Shown: piece by piece, positions 44,613 through 55,024 of the stretch
Layout of the letters: each line of letters starts with the position of its first letter
Numbering within the stretch: the stretch's first letter is position 1
NCBI GenBank assembly: GCA_019925105.1
Contig: JAHGAU010000005.1
Span: forward strand, 744,001 to 808,000
DNA length: 64,000 nt
Reading direction: 5' to 3'
From: Niebla homalea
Lineage: Eukaryota > Ascomycota > Lecanoromycetes > Lecanorales > Ramalinaceae
Notes under the pieces: model-generated
Databases searched by the model: none
What the model saw: only the letters and a program-made list of their open reading frames with translations
What the model was told of the DNA's origin: nothing
Translations under genes and position numbers: made by a program

Positions 44613-45488
44613 ATGTCGACCTACGCAGACAAACCGGACAAGCCCCTGAATGAGTATGCCACCCCAGCTGCTCGCCATCATCACGATGCATGCAATGGCG
44701 AATGCCGAATACCATTTCAGCTCTCGTCTCCATCTGCTCGGTAATCTGTCGCTCAGCAAGCTAACCACCGAGTACGGGACCCACATAGACTCCTCACGAG
44801 CGCCCTAGTGCACATCTACGTGGGCGACGAGAACACGCATTGGCTGCTGCACGAACGTCTGCTCTGCTACCACTCCCCCTTCTTCCGCCGCGTCTTCTAC
44901 AGCAAGGATTTCGAGGCCAGCCAATCCAAATCCTACGGTCTGCCCGAGGCCGAGGATCCGCCCTTTGAGCTCTTCGTCGGCTGGCTCTACTCCAAGACCG
45001 TCAAACCGCCCACGATCGAGAAGGAGATTGGTCCCCTGCTGGATCTGTACCTGCTCAGCCAAACGCTCGAGATTGAGAAGTTGGGCAGTGAGGTCGTGGA
45101 TGCGGTGCGCAACTACTACCACAACGAGGCGACCTACCCGGGCCTGCGCCGCGTGCAATACATCTATGCCAACACCAAGGAGGAGAATGAGATGCGGCAG
45201 ATGATGGTCGGCTGCGTGGCCCGATACTTGACCCTCGGGGACAAGATCCCCGCTCATTGGGAGAACGCGCTGAAGAAGAATGGCCAGCTAAGTGTAGACA
45301 TCATCAGGAGCGTGCAGCAATGGCATTTGGATCAGCGGGCAATCCCTGATGTTCGAGATTTGAGCCAGGAACGGGGGAGAGAGCATGTAGGGTTCTCCAA
45401 GGTAGAGAGGCCACTGTCGAGCAACGGCATCAAGGAGGAGGAAGAGGAAGATCAGCACTCAGGACTCAACGGGAACGGCAGCGCATGA
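44613..45488 (+). CDS. BTB/POZ domain protein
   Basis: A small fungal BTB/POZ protein, a fold used for dimerisation and often for cullin-3 adaptor work. Two exons, 44613-44653 and 44789-45488, joined over a 135-bp intron (GTATGC...CACATAG), give 246 residues. The join makes LNELLTSALVHIYVGDENTH, leading into the BTB core WLLHERLLCYHSPFFRRVFY and DPPFELFVGWLYSKTV. The rest is helical, ending in a Glu-rich tail (EEEEEDQ). An alternative acceptor just upstream of 44808 would break the phase. No kelch, MATH or zinc-finger partner domain is present, so the target is unknown. Confidence 0.85.
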
Positions 45489-45932
45489 GGTCGCCCTGGC
45501 CAAGAAGCGCCCGCGCACCTATCGAGGCACACTGAGCATTTCCTCTAATTCATTTTCGGGTTTTTGAGGCTGCCTGCACATTGCGCAAGTTTTAAAGATC
45601 AGCAAGAGCGGTTACTGCCGGTGGATGGCGACAGGCGTGTTTGTTTCATCTTTGGCATTGGCTGCATGCGCGATTCTGAAACGTGCTTCATTTTTAATAC
45701 CGAGTCTTTTGATATTGTCGATGTCTATCTTTCCAACTCCGTACACCAAAGCAATGCTTTTCTGAAACCGCTCAATTTTCGAACAAGTAGGAGCTCAGTG
45801 AGAAGAATACATGGGTTGGTCCGATCAGGCGCAATTGGCGTCCAGCGATATTCCATCCGTTCCTAGACACGTTCAATACATTACACCCCGTCTTCATACA
45901 CCGAGGGCATTCTCTTACGCTGGAGGTGAAGT
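45489..45932. other. Intergenic, no gene seen
   Basis: About 0.44 kb between convergent ends of the BTB gene and the small Cys-rich ORF. A 100-codon plus-strand ORF has no features. Confidence 0.45.
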
Positions 45933-46154
45933 CTAAAAGTACATACACTTTGCGCCTTTGCTCTTTGCGTCCTTGGTCATCTGGGCCTTGTCTGCAAGAC
46001 CTTTTCCAAAGCATTGGGCGCATGGATGGTTTTTGACGACTGCATTGGCCATTTGGGTGGTATGGCCAGGTTCGGTCATAGCTCTATCGCACATGGTGTA
46101 TTTGGTGTCCTCCAAGCAGCCGCATTCGAAGAAGATGTTCTGAGTGATGCACAT
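45933..46154 (-). CDS. Small cysteine-rich protein, 73 residues
   Basis: Starts MCITQNIFFECGCLED and ends KSKGAKCMYF. It has seven Cys at residues 2, 11, 13, 22, 45, 48 and 70, including a CGC and a CxxC, and no signal peptide. Short fungal proteins beginning MC-x-...-CGC are common and uncharacterised, and the spacing suggests metal binding. The frame extends upstream to 46250, but those residues lack Cys and look like 5' UTR. Expression data would be needed to be sure it is a gene. Confidence 0.5.
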   Translation of the reverse strand: MCITQNIFFECGCLEDTKYTMCDRAMTEPGHTTQMANAVVKNHPCAQCFGKGLADKAQMTKDAKSKGAKCMYF

Positions 46155-47001
46155 GATTGTGGTGGAAATAGATTGGGCAGTCTTCTGGTCGTGGAGTAAT
46201 GAATTAGGCAATTGAATGTAGTTGAATTGAGCTTGAAGTGTTTGAAGCACAGGGATAGCAGAGGAAACAGAGGGTTCACAGAGGGTTCATATAGATGCCT
46301 CCTCGGATCACTATCGAACGAGCTGTCGGACAGTTTGGATGATCCAGATGAGGGTCAGAGATCGAGTGAGAGTCTAAGTCGTATGTTTAGCGAGATGCCG
46401 AGAGTGAAAGACAATGGGTTGTTGAAAGGGATATGCGAATGCGGGCCTCTGATTCGTTGGCGGTCTTAGATCGGCATAGTATACCAACAGTCAGAGACCA
46501 ACAAAGAAAGCCCAACTGACCACAATAGGACTCTGTAGACTGGATGAAGTAAATGGTCAGCTATCCCTAATACTGCTGACAAGTTCCGAATGCCAGATTC
46601 GTGCATGTGTGTGGTTGTGGCGACTTTGGTGATGATTCCCATATACTATGCAAGATGATCGGTTCGTAGATTGATTCGCTGGCCGAAATTCAGGATTAGG
46701 GTAAGAGAAGTGTACCTGACAGCGTAAGCTGCCGCTTGATAACAGCCGATGACATTGGCAAGAGCAAGTGGTGTCAGGATTTTTGTGGGACCTGCGTGTA
46801 GCCGCAAACTGCATCAATCTCCCTGTGCACATACCCGCTGCAGGTATTTTCGGTGGAGATGGTTTCCATTGGATACTGCATGCTTAATAGCCCGACTTAT
46901 GCAGGCTTAGCTTAAGGCGAGGGGGCGCCATGAGGATCCCAGATCCAGCATGGTGCTCGTTTATCGGAACCCGCCAGCTGGGACAAGCAAGCTTTGGCAC
47001 C
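46155..47001. other. Intergenic, no gene seen
   Basis: About 0.85 kb between the small Cys-rich ORF and the ADE1 stop. It contains the tandem hexamers AGAGGGTTCACAGAGGGTTCA near 46268. No gene supported. Confidence 0.5.
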
Positions 47002-48101
47002 TCATTTGTCCTCCCAGGTACTACCTAATAAGGTCTCATAAGCCTCCTTGTACCGTTTCAAGGTGTTTGCAACGATCGATTCCGGTATCGTGACGCCTGG
47101 TTTGCCTTTCTGGGCCGTCTGAGCAAGCCAGTCTGCTTCCTAAATCAGCATCAAGCCAGTCACTTGGCCGAAAGCGTCTGTACCACGTAAATGCTGTTTG
47201 TCATATGATTCCTGGCCCCTGCCAATCTCGTACCGTTCGGCGCTCCAAAACCGACTACTGTCCGGAGTCAAGACCTCGTCGACCAAGACGAGCAACGGTG
47301 GCGTGGAGGATTCGTCAATTCCAAATTCAAACTTGGTATCCGCGACAATAATGCCTCGTGCTAATGCATAGATGCTCGCTTCGTCATACAATTGAAGCGA
47401 GAATTCTTTGATCTGTGTTGCAATTTCGGAGCCGACGAGCTCAGCAGCTGACAATGGGCCGTCAGTACACTTCGTTCCTCGAACCAATCTCACTGCTTAA
47501 AGCAAGAAGGGTACTGTATACCTTGCTGCTCACTGATGTTTTCGTCCTTGCCACCAAGCTCCGCCTTTGTACTCGGCGTCCAGATGGGCTTGTCAAATTT
47601 TTGAGACTCTTGAAGTCCGGCCGGAAGTTTTATGCCCACAAAAGTGCCATCCTTCTGATATGAGGTCCAGGCAGAGCCAGTGATGTAGCCGCGTACAATG
47701 CTCTCGATTGGCAGGACTCTCAAACTCTTGACCACCATGCTCCTAGAGTCTAGCTGAGTGCCGAGCTGAGGCGGCAGGCGTTCTTTCAGGTCCAATGGGA
47801 TGCCCATGGATAGGAAGTGCGTCGGAAGAGAGGGAATTTTCTCCTGAATGAGCTTGAACCAGAACTCGCTGAGGTGGGTCAAGATGGCTCCTTTCTGATC
47901 GATCGAGTTCTCCATGATGACGTCGAAGGCTACGCTGTAGGTCAGTCATCATTTTCGTTTGCTCTGAGCGATGTTACCTGATATCCTATCCGTGGTCACG
48001 AAGAGCAACCTGTGGTCATCAAGCTTGTATATCTCGCGCACTTTGCCAGTAGCAACATGAGGGAGAAAGTCGCCAAGAGTGGTGCTGGTGACAGCAACCA
48101 T
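47002..48101 (-). CDS. ADE1: SAICAR synthetase (purine biosynthesis)
   Basis: Phosphoribosylaminoimidazole-succinocarboxamide synthase: it joins aspartate to CAIR using ATP in de novo purine synthesis. Four exons (47978-48101, 47522-47929, 47184-47447, 47002-47135; introns 48, 74 and 48 bp) join to 309 residues, the normal length for the fungal enzyme. Signatures are [28 protein letters not shown] (over the first intron), [31 protein letters not shown] and [14 protein letters not shown]. The last exon supplies the usual carboxyl helix [20 protein letters not shown]. Each splice join was fixed by phase and conservation. Confidence 0.96.
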
Positions 48102-50411
48102 GTTGGCAAGTCAGAAGGATCTGGATGATTGCAAGCGATTTCTTATTCGATGCAAGTCGCAGTGCAAGCTGGAAGTGCAGAGGAGAAGGTAACAAGCCCA
48201 ACGCTCGAGGCCCTTTTATCCCTTATCCATAACACAAGCCTATCGTCATGGCTCTCAGGACTATACAATGGTGTTGAGCTTGGTTATGTCACATTTAACG
48301 TAATGAATGTGGTGAAACCGGGACAGCAAGCTATCATCATGTGTTGAACCAGAAACCGCATCACGGCAGGTTCTCATTCGAGCGTACGCATAGTGATGGT
48401 TGTTGAAAGAAAAATGATAATGGAGCATGTCTTTCAATTCCCACCTGGGATGCGGCTAGTTGCGGCAAAAGCTGCGGCTTCCATTTTGAGCTCGGTGTGA
48501 TTGCGGCCAAAATGGCAAAATCAGAAGATTTTTGACATCCCTTTCGCCCAGCAGAAGAAACCTGACCTACAATCTCACTGGCTGACCCTCATCCACCCTT
48601 GTTCTGCTGTTCAGCTGGTGTATGGACCTCCTCGGTCACTGATCCCAGACATCACAAGTTGACGCCCACAATGGAGCTGTGAGCATTGTCAGGGATGTCG
48701 TGGCGCAAAACGAACATAGTAAACGTGATTGGAGGAAGGTGCAAGTTCCCAAGCTTTTGATTCTGGGGCATGCTTTAGAGAGATATACACATGATATAGG
48801 CTAGGTGTTCTATATCCCATCCAACCAACCCCAGCGATATAGCGTGCCCACAGCATCCTTGGTCTCCCTGTGCCCGCTTGCAACCATCCTGATTAGACTC
48901 TTTCGTGCTCACGCGTGATGTCCATCTGCAGAACTGCTCCATAGGAGGACCAGCGGCCCGAATGTGGGTGGGCTAGAATCTTGCGGCAAGACGAGTGACG
49001 AATCAAGAGTCAATGATTTCATGGTTGTCTCCATGCCGCAGTCGAACATTTCCGATTTGGAATTGTCTTCTCCATGAGGATCTCATCCTGTCACTAAAGC
49101 CTTTCAAAGACCGGAAGGTCGGTGTGTTCTCCATGGGGAAATACGTCTTCTGCTGTGCTTCTAATTCCAGGTCTACCAAGCCATTCGGGCCAGGCAATAC
49201 TCTTGAAGGTTGACGTAGGATTGGCCCTAGCGAATCACTGAATGCTGTTGGAGCGTGTCAATCACCCGAACTTGAGATGGTAGAATAGAGCTTGGATTCT
49301 GATATGGACCAGAGCTTGGCTTGTGGGTCAAGTCCGAGGCTCATGGGGATCCATTGCCTCTCCCCTTGTCAATGCGACTGAATCTGAGGGCAGGTCGTCG
49401 AGATCTGAGTTGCTGAAGTATTCGAGCATGGAGGTCAGCGTCGGCCACGTTTGGTCGAACATTGTTCGTAGTCGTTTTCTTTGCTATGTGGTTTATCAGC
49501 AATGCTATACCTCATAACAATCACCGGATCAGTTGGGTGAGAAATTTCAACGCCAATGCAACATATAATTGTAGACGACGCTGACTCAATGGGAATGGCC
49601 CAATTGTCAGATGCAGGGAATCGAGATAGATCTGAGCTTCATGTTGACGCCAACGAGGATGTGTCAGATGTCAAAAATCCAGGTAGAAGATGTAGAATGA
49701 AACTGAGCGTCTTTTCTTTCAAGAGGCGCCCTGCTACCGGGTGGGATGGATAACTAAAATCATGATAGGTATGTCCACCTCAAAGGTAGCCAACTACGAG
49801 TAGGACGATATTGGCTCATTGGTTTCGGTAAGCAGCATCGCAGCATTACGCGGCCTGTGAAAAATTAGAAAATGGGCATGCACGACGGAGTCAAGTCCGC
49901 TCGCCGGTTGGTGTCACGGGCATCAGCGGCCCCTATCAAAACTCAGAAGCGAACCGAAAGCGAACCAGAAGCTTACAATTGCTGTATGCCAAGAATGCAC
50001 GCGACCAAGGATCTTCAGGGAGAGTCATATTCAAAGCGTCTCTTCCCCCAATTATCATACGAATTACGAATAATTCCTCTAGATCTGACTGCCGTACATA
50101 ACTTTCTTTTCTGTTTGACTGCATAACACCCCCCCCCAACCCATTATTGCCTCGCTGACCGTTTGTTATTTATTACTACTTTTCTCTCCCTCGTCATGTT
50201 CTTGGCCTTCATTTGGTCGATAATACAGCCCAGGCTCTGAGGCTCAGACCCAACAGCAGATGACACAGTATTGGATCATGAGCCCGTAACACTTGCACCT
50301 CACTCCGACCTGCCCGCCGTGCTCTGCTTGCTGGCATGCAGATGCATCAATGAGAACGCTTCCCAAACCCTGAGCGGATTCACCTTCTGAAGAATCTCGA
50401 CTCACACCATC
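48102..50411. other. 2.3-kb gene-poor region
   Basis: Only scattered ORFs of 60-85 codons on both strands, none with family features or splice-linked continuity. Base composition looks like ordinary unique sequence, not RIP. A C9 run lies at 50127-50135. A non-coding RNA or a fast-evolving small gene cannot be excluded. Confidence 0.5.
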
Positions 50412-51587
50412 ATGAGAACACTCGAAGCGAATCTCGTCTTCATTTTGGCCTCCCTCCTGTCGTGCTTTGTTGATGCCAGCCTACTACCTCGATCACCTCT
50501 AACAACACGCCCTCGCTTGTCACCCGGCAGCTGGTCGCCCTTCAGAAGGAAAAAAGCGCAGCAATCCGGCGATCAGCCAAAGTACTTTCACGAGCCAGAT
50601 GGCAACGAGGCCCTCCACCATTACGACACCAGATATCACCACAGAGAGCTCCCCTACGACGACAAACGGGACACCCAACTACACCTCATCCGCTCTTACC
50701 TCGAATATTTCCAGAAACATGGTATGGAGACCTGGCTGGCACATGGCACCCTTTTGGGCTGGTGGTGGAATGCCAAACTGCTCCCGTGGGATTGGGACAT
50801 CGACACCCAAGTCTCCGACGCCACCCTTCGCTTCATGGCTGACCATCACAACTCGACCATGTACACCTACGTCTCCTCCCTTGATACCGAGTTTGACCCG
50901 GCCACTTCCAAGCCAGTCCCGGTCACAAGAACATACCACTTGGATGTGAACCCCGCCATCTGGACCCGCTACCGAAATAATGGCGACAATATCATTGACG
51001 CCCGCTGGATCGATGTGCGCAATGGCTTGTACATAGACATCACTGGTGTTGCAGAAACCATGCCCGAGGAATCCCCTGGGATCTGGACTTGCAAGAATTA
51101 CCACAAATATAAGAGCAGAGAGCTTTGGCCAATGCGAGAAACAATCTATGAAAGAGTCGTGGCCAAGGTGCCCTATGCCTACGAGCGCATCGTCACGGCG
51201 GAATATGGCGAGAGGGCCATCATCATGGAAGACTACGAAGGTCACAGGTGGAGCCCCGTCGATCATGTCTGGTACAAGAAGAACAAGGCGGAAGAGAAGA
51301 TCGAACTCACTGAGCAGGCGCAGGCTCGGAAGCAGAAGCAGGATCAAAAGGTCGAACAACTGAACGAGGAGTACGAAGAGGAGAAGGAGAAGCTCATCGA
51401 AGGGGAGGCGGAGCGAAAAGCCAGAGAAGACAAAGCCAGGAAAGAGGCCGAGGAGAAGGCCAAGGGGGAGGGGGGAGAAAAGGATCCGTCAACAGGCCGG
51501 GCAATAGAAAGGAGATTCCTCACCGGGAACGTGCTCCTCTCGCAGGCTGCGGCAGAATTGCAAGAGAGCGAGTCACAAACCTCGTGA
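50412..51587 (+). CDS. LicD-family protein, Mnn4-like
   Basis: A secretory-pathway protein of the LicD/nucleotidyltransferase-like family; yeast Mnn4 is needed for mannosylphosphate transfer to glycans. It is a single exon of 391 residues. A cleavable signal peptide or anchor (MRTLEANLVFILASLLSCFV) leads to the LicD core: WLAHGTLLGWWWNAKLLPWD and WDIDTQV, with the acidic metal-binding residues, then WIDVRNGLYIDITGV. The last 100 residues are a Lys/Glu-rich coil (EEYEEEKEKLIEGEAERKAR) like the charged repeat tail of Mnn4. Potential N-glycosylation at HHNSTMY. The phosphosugar substrate is inferred only from the family. Confidence 0.88.
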   Translation: MRTLEANLVFILASLLSCFVDASLLPRSPLTTRPRLSPGSWSPFRRKKAQQSGDQPKYFHEPDGNEALHHYDTRYHHRELPYDDKRDTQLHLIRSYLEYFQKHGMETWLAHGTLLGWWWNAKLLPWDWDIDTQVSDATLRFMADHHNSTMYTYVSSLDTEFDPATSKPVPVTRTYHLDVNPAIWTRYRNNGDNIIDARWIDVRNGLYIDITGVAETMPEESPGIWTCKNYHKYKSRELWPMRETIYERVVAKVPYAYERIVTAEYGERAIIMEDYEGHRWSPVDHVWYKKNKAEEKIELTEQAQARKQKQDQKVEQLNEEYEEEKEKLIEGEAERKAREDKARKEAEEKAKGEGGEKDPSTGRAIERRFLTGNVLLSQAAAELQESESQTS

Positions 51588-51983
51588 CAGCAGCTATTGC
51601 CTTGGACATGCTGTCCGGGCGATCTTTACGATTTCATGTATCAATATTAATTCTGATTATAGCATTGCGAGATATCCAACAGCAGGGACATTCCATAGCC
51701 TATCGTGGAGTGGGATCCTCAATACATTTCCAACCTCGAGATGATGGGTGGTATAACAATTCTTGTTGAGATACACCTAGACCCCAAGCATCTTCTTTGT
51801 CCATTGATCTGCCCCAGACATGAGATCAGCGAACAGCCTCACCGTACAATTTGATTGGAGACTCGATCCATACAATCGGATCGCTGCCCTTACACCATCG
51901 ACAATCCTTCCCCATTTCTCCTGCCCGGCATCACCTTGTTGCCTTGGCCTGTACCGGATCAGCTCATCTCTATCAAAGGCAGA
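51588..51983. other. Intergenic, no gene seen
   Basis: About 0.4 kb of 3' sequence between the LicD gene and the convergent putative membrane-protein ORF. Short plus-strand ORFs at 51820-52161 are antisense shadows. Confidence 0.4.
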
Positions 51984-52730
51984 TCAACATCTCCGCTCAC
52001 CCAACCCACTCTCCTTTTCCGCCCTGCTCAATCTAATCCTATCCATCCGCTTCCGATCGCTCCGATCCTCCAACTTCTTGCCCAACTGCGCCACCACCAA
52101 CAACATGCCCCCAATCGACAGCAAGCTTAGCAGCACCCACCACGGGCTCGTCTCCCCGTAATGCTGCCACGATTTCGTCACCTCCATCGGCATGATGTTG
52201 CCGGTGCCGTTGGTGAAGGAAAGGGTGTGTGTGGCGTTGTTGCCGTCCGTGATGATGACGGTTGTGACGTTGATGAGGATGGAGTCTTGGGGATCCGTCC
52301 AGAGGGTGATTTCGGCGTGAGCCGGCCAGGTCGTGGTTGTGTTAGGGGTAGGCTGGGGGGAAGGCTGGGAGGGACGCTGGCCCATCGTGAGTGGAAAGGG
52401 GATGTTGAGAGGGTAAATGGTGGCACGGTATTGTTCGATGATTGGGACTTCGATGATGAGATGAGAGATACGTTGTGGAACATCGGAAAAGAGAGTGTAG
52501 AAAGAATCATCATGAGGCTGGGACTGGTAGCAAGGGTGTTGACGTTGCTCTGTGAAGGAGTGACTCGGAGGCTTGCATATTTGAGTTCCATCTGCCCAAT
52601 CATGAGGCTGGGGCTGGTAGCAAGGGTGTTGGCGTTGCTCTGTGAAGGGGTGACTCGGAGGCTTGCATATTTGAGTTCCATCTGCCCAATCATGGCAGTG
52701 TGTCTCCCAGGCAAGGCTCGTATTAGTCAT
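51984..52730 (-). CDS. Putative single-pass membrane protein with tandem repeat
   Basis: An open frame of 248 codons. The carboxyl half looks like protein: several N-glycosylation sequons (INVTTV, NNATH, TNGTG), one membrane helix (WWVLLSLLSIGGMLLVVAQL) and a basic cytosolic tail (KKLEDRSDRKRMDRIRLSR). The amino half contains two copies of a 30-residue unit, HDWADGTQICKPPSH then FTEQRQHPCYQ. A later Met at 52385 (MGQRPSQPSPQPT) would give 133 residues and leave the repeats in the 5' region. I do not recognise the protein. The plus strand is also open here (52161-52739) but reads as low-complexity Gly/Asp/Val sequence. Confidence 0.5.
   Translation of the reverse strand: MTNTSLAWETHCHDWADGTQICKPPSHPFTEQRQHPCYQPQPHDWADGTQICKPPSHSFTEQRQHPCYQSQPHDDSFYTLFSDVPQRISHLIIEVPIIEQYRATIYPLNIPFPLTMGQRPSQPSPQPTPNTTTTWPAHAEITLWTDPQDSILINVTTVIITDGNNATHTLSFTNGTGNIMPMEVTKSWQHYGETSPWWVLLSLLSIGGMLLVVAQLGKKLEDRSDRKRMDRIRLSRAEKESGLGERRC
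52511..52690. repeat. 90-bp tandem duplication
   Basis: Two direct copies, 52511-52600 and 52601-52690, differing at three positions, all A versus G on the plus strand. The unit is a multiple of three and keeps the minus-strand frame. Confidence 0.95.
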
Positions 52731-53208
52731 GCAAGTTAATTGAACCGGCTATTGGTTGCCTGATACCGTGAAAGCAAGGACGACATTACATACCGAAATT
52801 ATCAGATGAGAGACTCGTTGTTAATGTTTCAAAGCCAATTGCACCACATATCCAGCAGCCAGTAGCCCTTCCAAGTACTTTCCCCATTGCGAAACGCCCC
52901 TATGCATATATGAAAATGATTTTGAAACGTCTCTGCCCCTGTTCAACGTCTCATGGTATATTGCCCAGTTACCTGTTATCGTGGACGAAGGCAGGCAGCA
53001 GGTAAAGGGTGATGAAGTACGGGTAAGTACAGATCCTCCGGTACGTTGTCCGGTGATAGGCGATCCATGGGGAAGTCCGTTTCTGCCCACGCAGGCAGGC
53101 TCGGGCTGGAGTGTGAACTAGGCAGATTGTTGCTCGAGTTCCCGTCATTTGCATCTGGATTTAAAATTAGCAAAGCAGTATTGAGCTCCCTTCATGGCTG
53201 GACGCATT
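52731..53208. other. Intergenic, nothing recognised
   Basis: About 0.48 kb between two minus-strand membrane-protein ORFs. A minus-strand 89-codon ORF has no features. Confidence 0.4.
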
Positions 53209-53421
53209 TTAAGTCTTACGAGAACTTAGCCAGAAGGCGTGTGCATTGTGCGGCCGACGGGATGTTTGCCATGTCTTAAACTCCTGATACAGGGCCTTGA
53301 GCGCAAATAGTACGCACATGAGCACAATTAGGGCCACAATGACAAACACGGCAAGGATGAACACGAGGACTGGTGTCAGAGGCTCCTTGCTTCGCCCCAT
53401 CCAGATGTTGATTGGTGCCAT
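53209..53421 (-). CDS. Putative small single-pass membrane protein
   Basis: 70 codons from the Met at 53421 (MAPINIWMGRSKEPLTP), open upstream to 53451. One strong membrane helix (VLVFILAVFVIVALIVLMCV) is followed by LFALKALYQEFKTWQ and a basic end. Such short tail- or signal-anchored proteins occur widely; no family recognised. It could also be one exon of a longer gene, since a GT lies after FKTWQ. Confidence 0.35.
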   Translation of the reverse strand: MAPINIWMGRSKEPLTPVLVFILAVFVIVALIVLMCVLFALKALYQEFKTWQTSRRPHNAHAFWLSSRKT

Positions 53422-53451
53422 GCTGACTAGCTCGGGGTGAAGATATGGCAA

Positions 53452-55024
53452 TTTAATGTAGGAACGGTTGGGACGCGATGTTAGGACTTTTATAAATTGG
53501 CTTAAACGCTGGTGGCTTCTTCAGAAATCTGCTTGGAATAGGGCGAAGGCTCTTCGTAATGTGGAATTGAATCAAGCAAGACAGGAAAAACGCAAAGAGG
53601 AAAACATGACTTATATATGGCTCATATCTTTGACTTTGCGGTCAACGATGTCCGGAGGCCAAAGGTCTTCGGCACCAACGCCACTGCGAAAACGCTACCC
53701 ACATTTTTGTGCGATGCTGCAGGCCACTGTACACGATATGGGGCACACGATATGGGGGACGGAAAATTGAGTGAAAAGCTCAAGATCCAGGACGGCCTGT
53801 TTCTTGAGGTAGGAACAAATGGCCCCTAGATCTGGGTCAATCCTTGTGATGAAGGAGAGTGGTATCAAGGAGACTGCCGGGCAACAATCGGGGACGACTT
53901 GACCCACGAGATCTATCCTGCGCAGAACACAAGGATCAATATATCATCACGTTGAAACGCAGGCCACTAACTGAGCGCAGCGATATAAAAGACTTTGTAA
54001 ATCATGAATGAGCCTCAACGATGTTGCAATGCTCCAGCTCCTTGAACACAACTTACATTATTCATATTCATCAGCCAGTAAAGGATGCCGCTTATCATGA
54101 GACCATCATCGAACTTACCTGAATATGCGCGGACGGTCTGAAGAAGTTTGGAGACCTGCTCGAGGTCACATTTCATAAATTTTGTCAAGACTGTTCAAAC
54201 ATCATCACGTGATATATTCTACTCCTCGTTGAGGCAAATAAACAACATCACATCTGTGCTTCGCCCGCCTCGTTTTACATTTATTTATTGACTCCCAGAT
54301 TTAAATTTCGGGTGCAGTGATGATTGTTTCTCTTAGAGCATTCTCGTCATGTGCTTGAGACATGAAAGCATCCGCGTGCGGGGAATTCAATGGAGCAACT
54401 TTACTTTGTCGAAATATCGTAAAATCAGAAAGTAAACTTGTTTGATAATTTGCCCTGCTCAGGAAATCAGAAGCACTATCGGAAAGTGTTCATCACTTCT
54501 TCGCCTCAACGCTCAAAGCCACTAAGTAAAAGATCTATCCTTTCGTTATGTTGTCGTCCGAGAGAATGCTGGGCCCACCAGAGAATAATCATGGAACCCA
54601 TTGCTCTATATTGTAGCTTGCAGCAAGATTGCCATCCCAACGACAAGGCTCTACAATGTGGGAGGAGTCTCAGTCAGTAGTATGCCTTCTCAACTATTGA
54701 GCGTTCTTTTCGAGAAAATGGAGAAAAAGGCTGTGTATTCGTATAAGGATCAGGAGCGCGATTGCCGTTTTAAGTCCAAGAACAAGACCAATAAAGGGCA
54801 GGGAATTTCTGGCTTCATTAGGCAGTATGGAAGTGCTCTACTCGTTGCTTCGACGTCAAATCAACCTTGAGAATAAGCTCTGCTCCGCTACCTCCCATCA
54901 ACACTGAGCAATGATGATGACCAGTGGCAACAATCAAAACTCTCGTTTACCCAGCAACTTGACCTAAACGAAAAACAAACAACAAATGCGGGAGCATTGC
55001 CTGTGTACTAGCAATCATCAGAAC
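53452..55024. other. 1.6-kb gene-poor region
   Basis: Plus-strand ORFs at 53468-53829 and 54438-54870 overlap in different frames and lack domain features. The 5' flank of the gene starting at 55025 lies here. Confidence 0.45.

Noticed and set aside
47493..47521. 29-bp intron in ADE1 (GTATAC...AAGCAG)
   Set aside because: Too short for a fungal intron and gives a non-conserved insert; the 74-bp intron ending at 47448 restores the family sequence.
50679..51359. 226-codon minus-strand ORF
   Set aside because: Antisense shadow of the LicD-family gene.
52511..52690. CRISPR-like array
   Set aside because: Two adjacent 90-bp copies without spacers in a eukaryotic genome.
52161..52739. 192-codon plus-strand ORF over the 90-bp repeat
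   Set aside because: Low-complexity Gly/Asp/Val reading; the minus strand shows sequons, a membrane helix and a basic tail.
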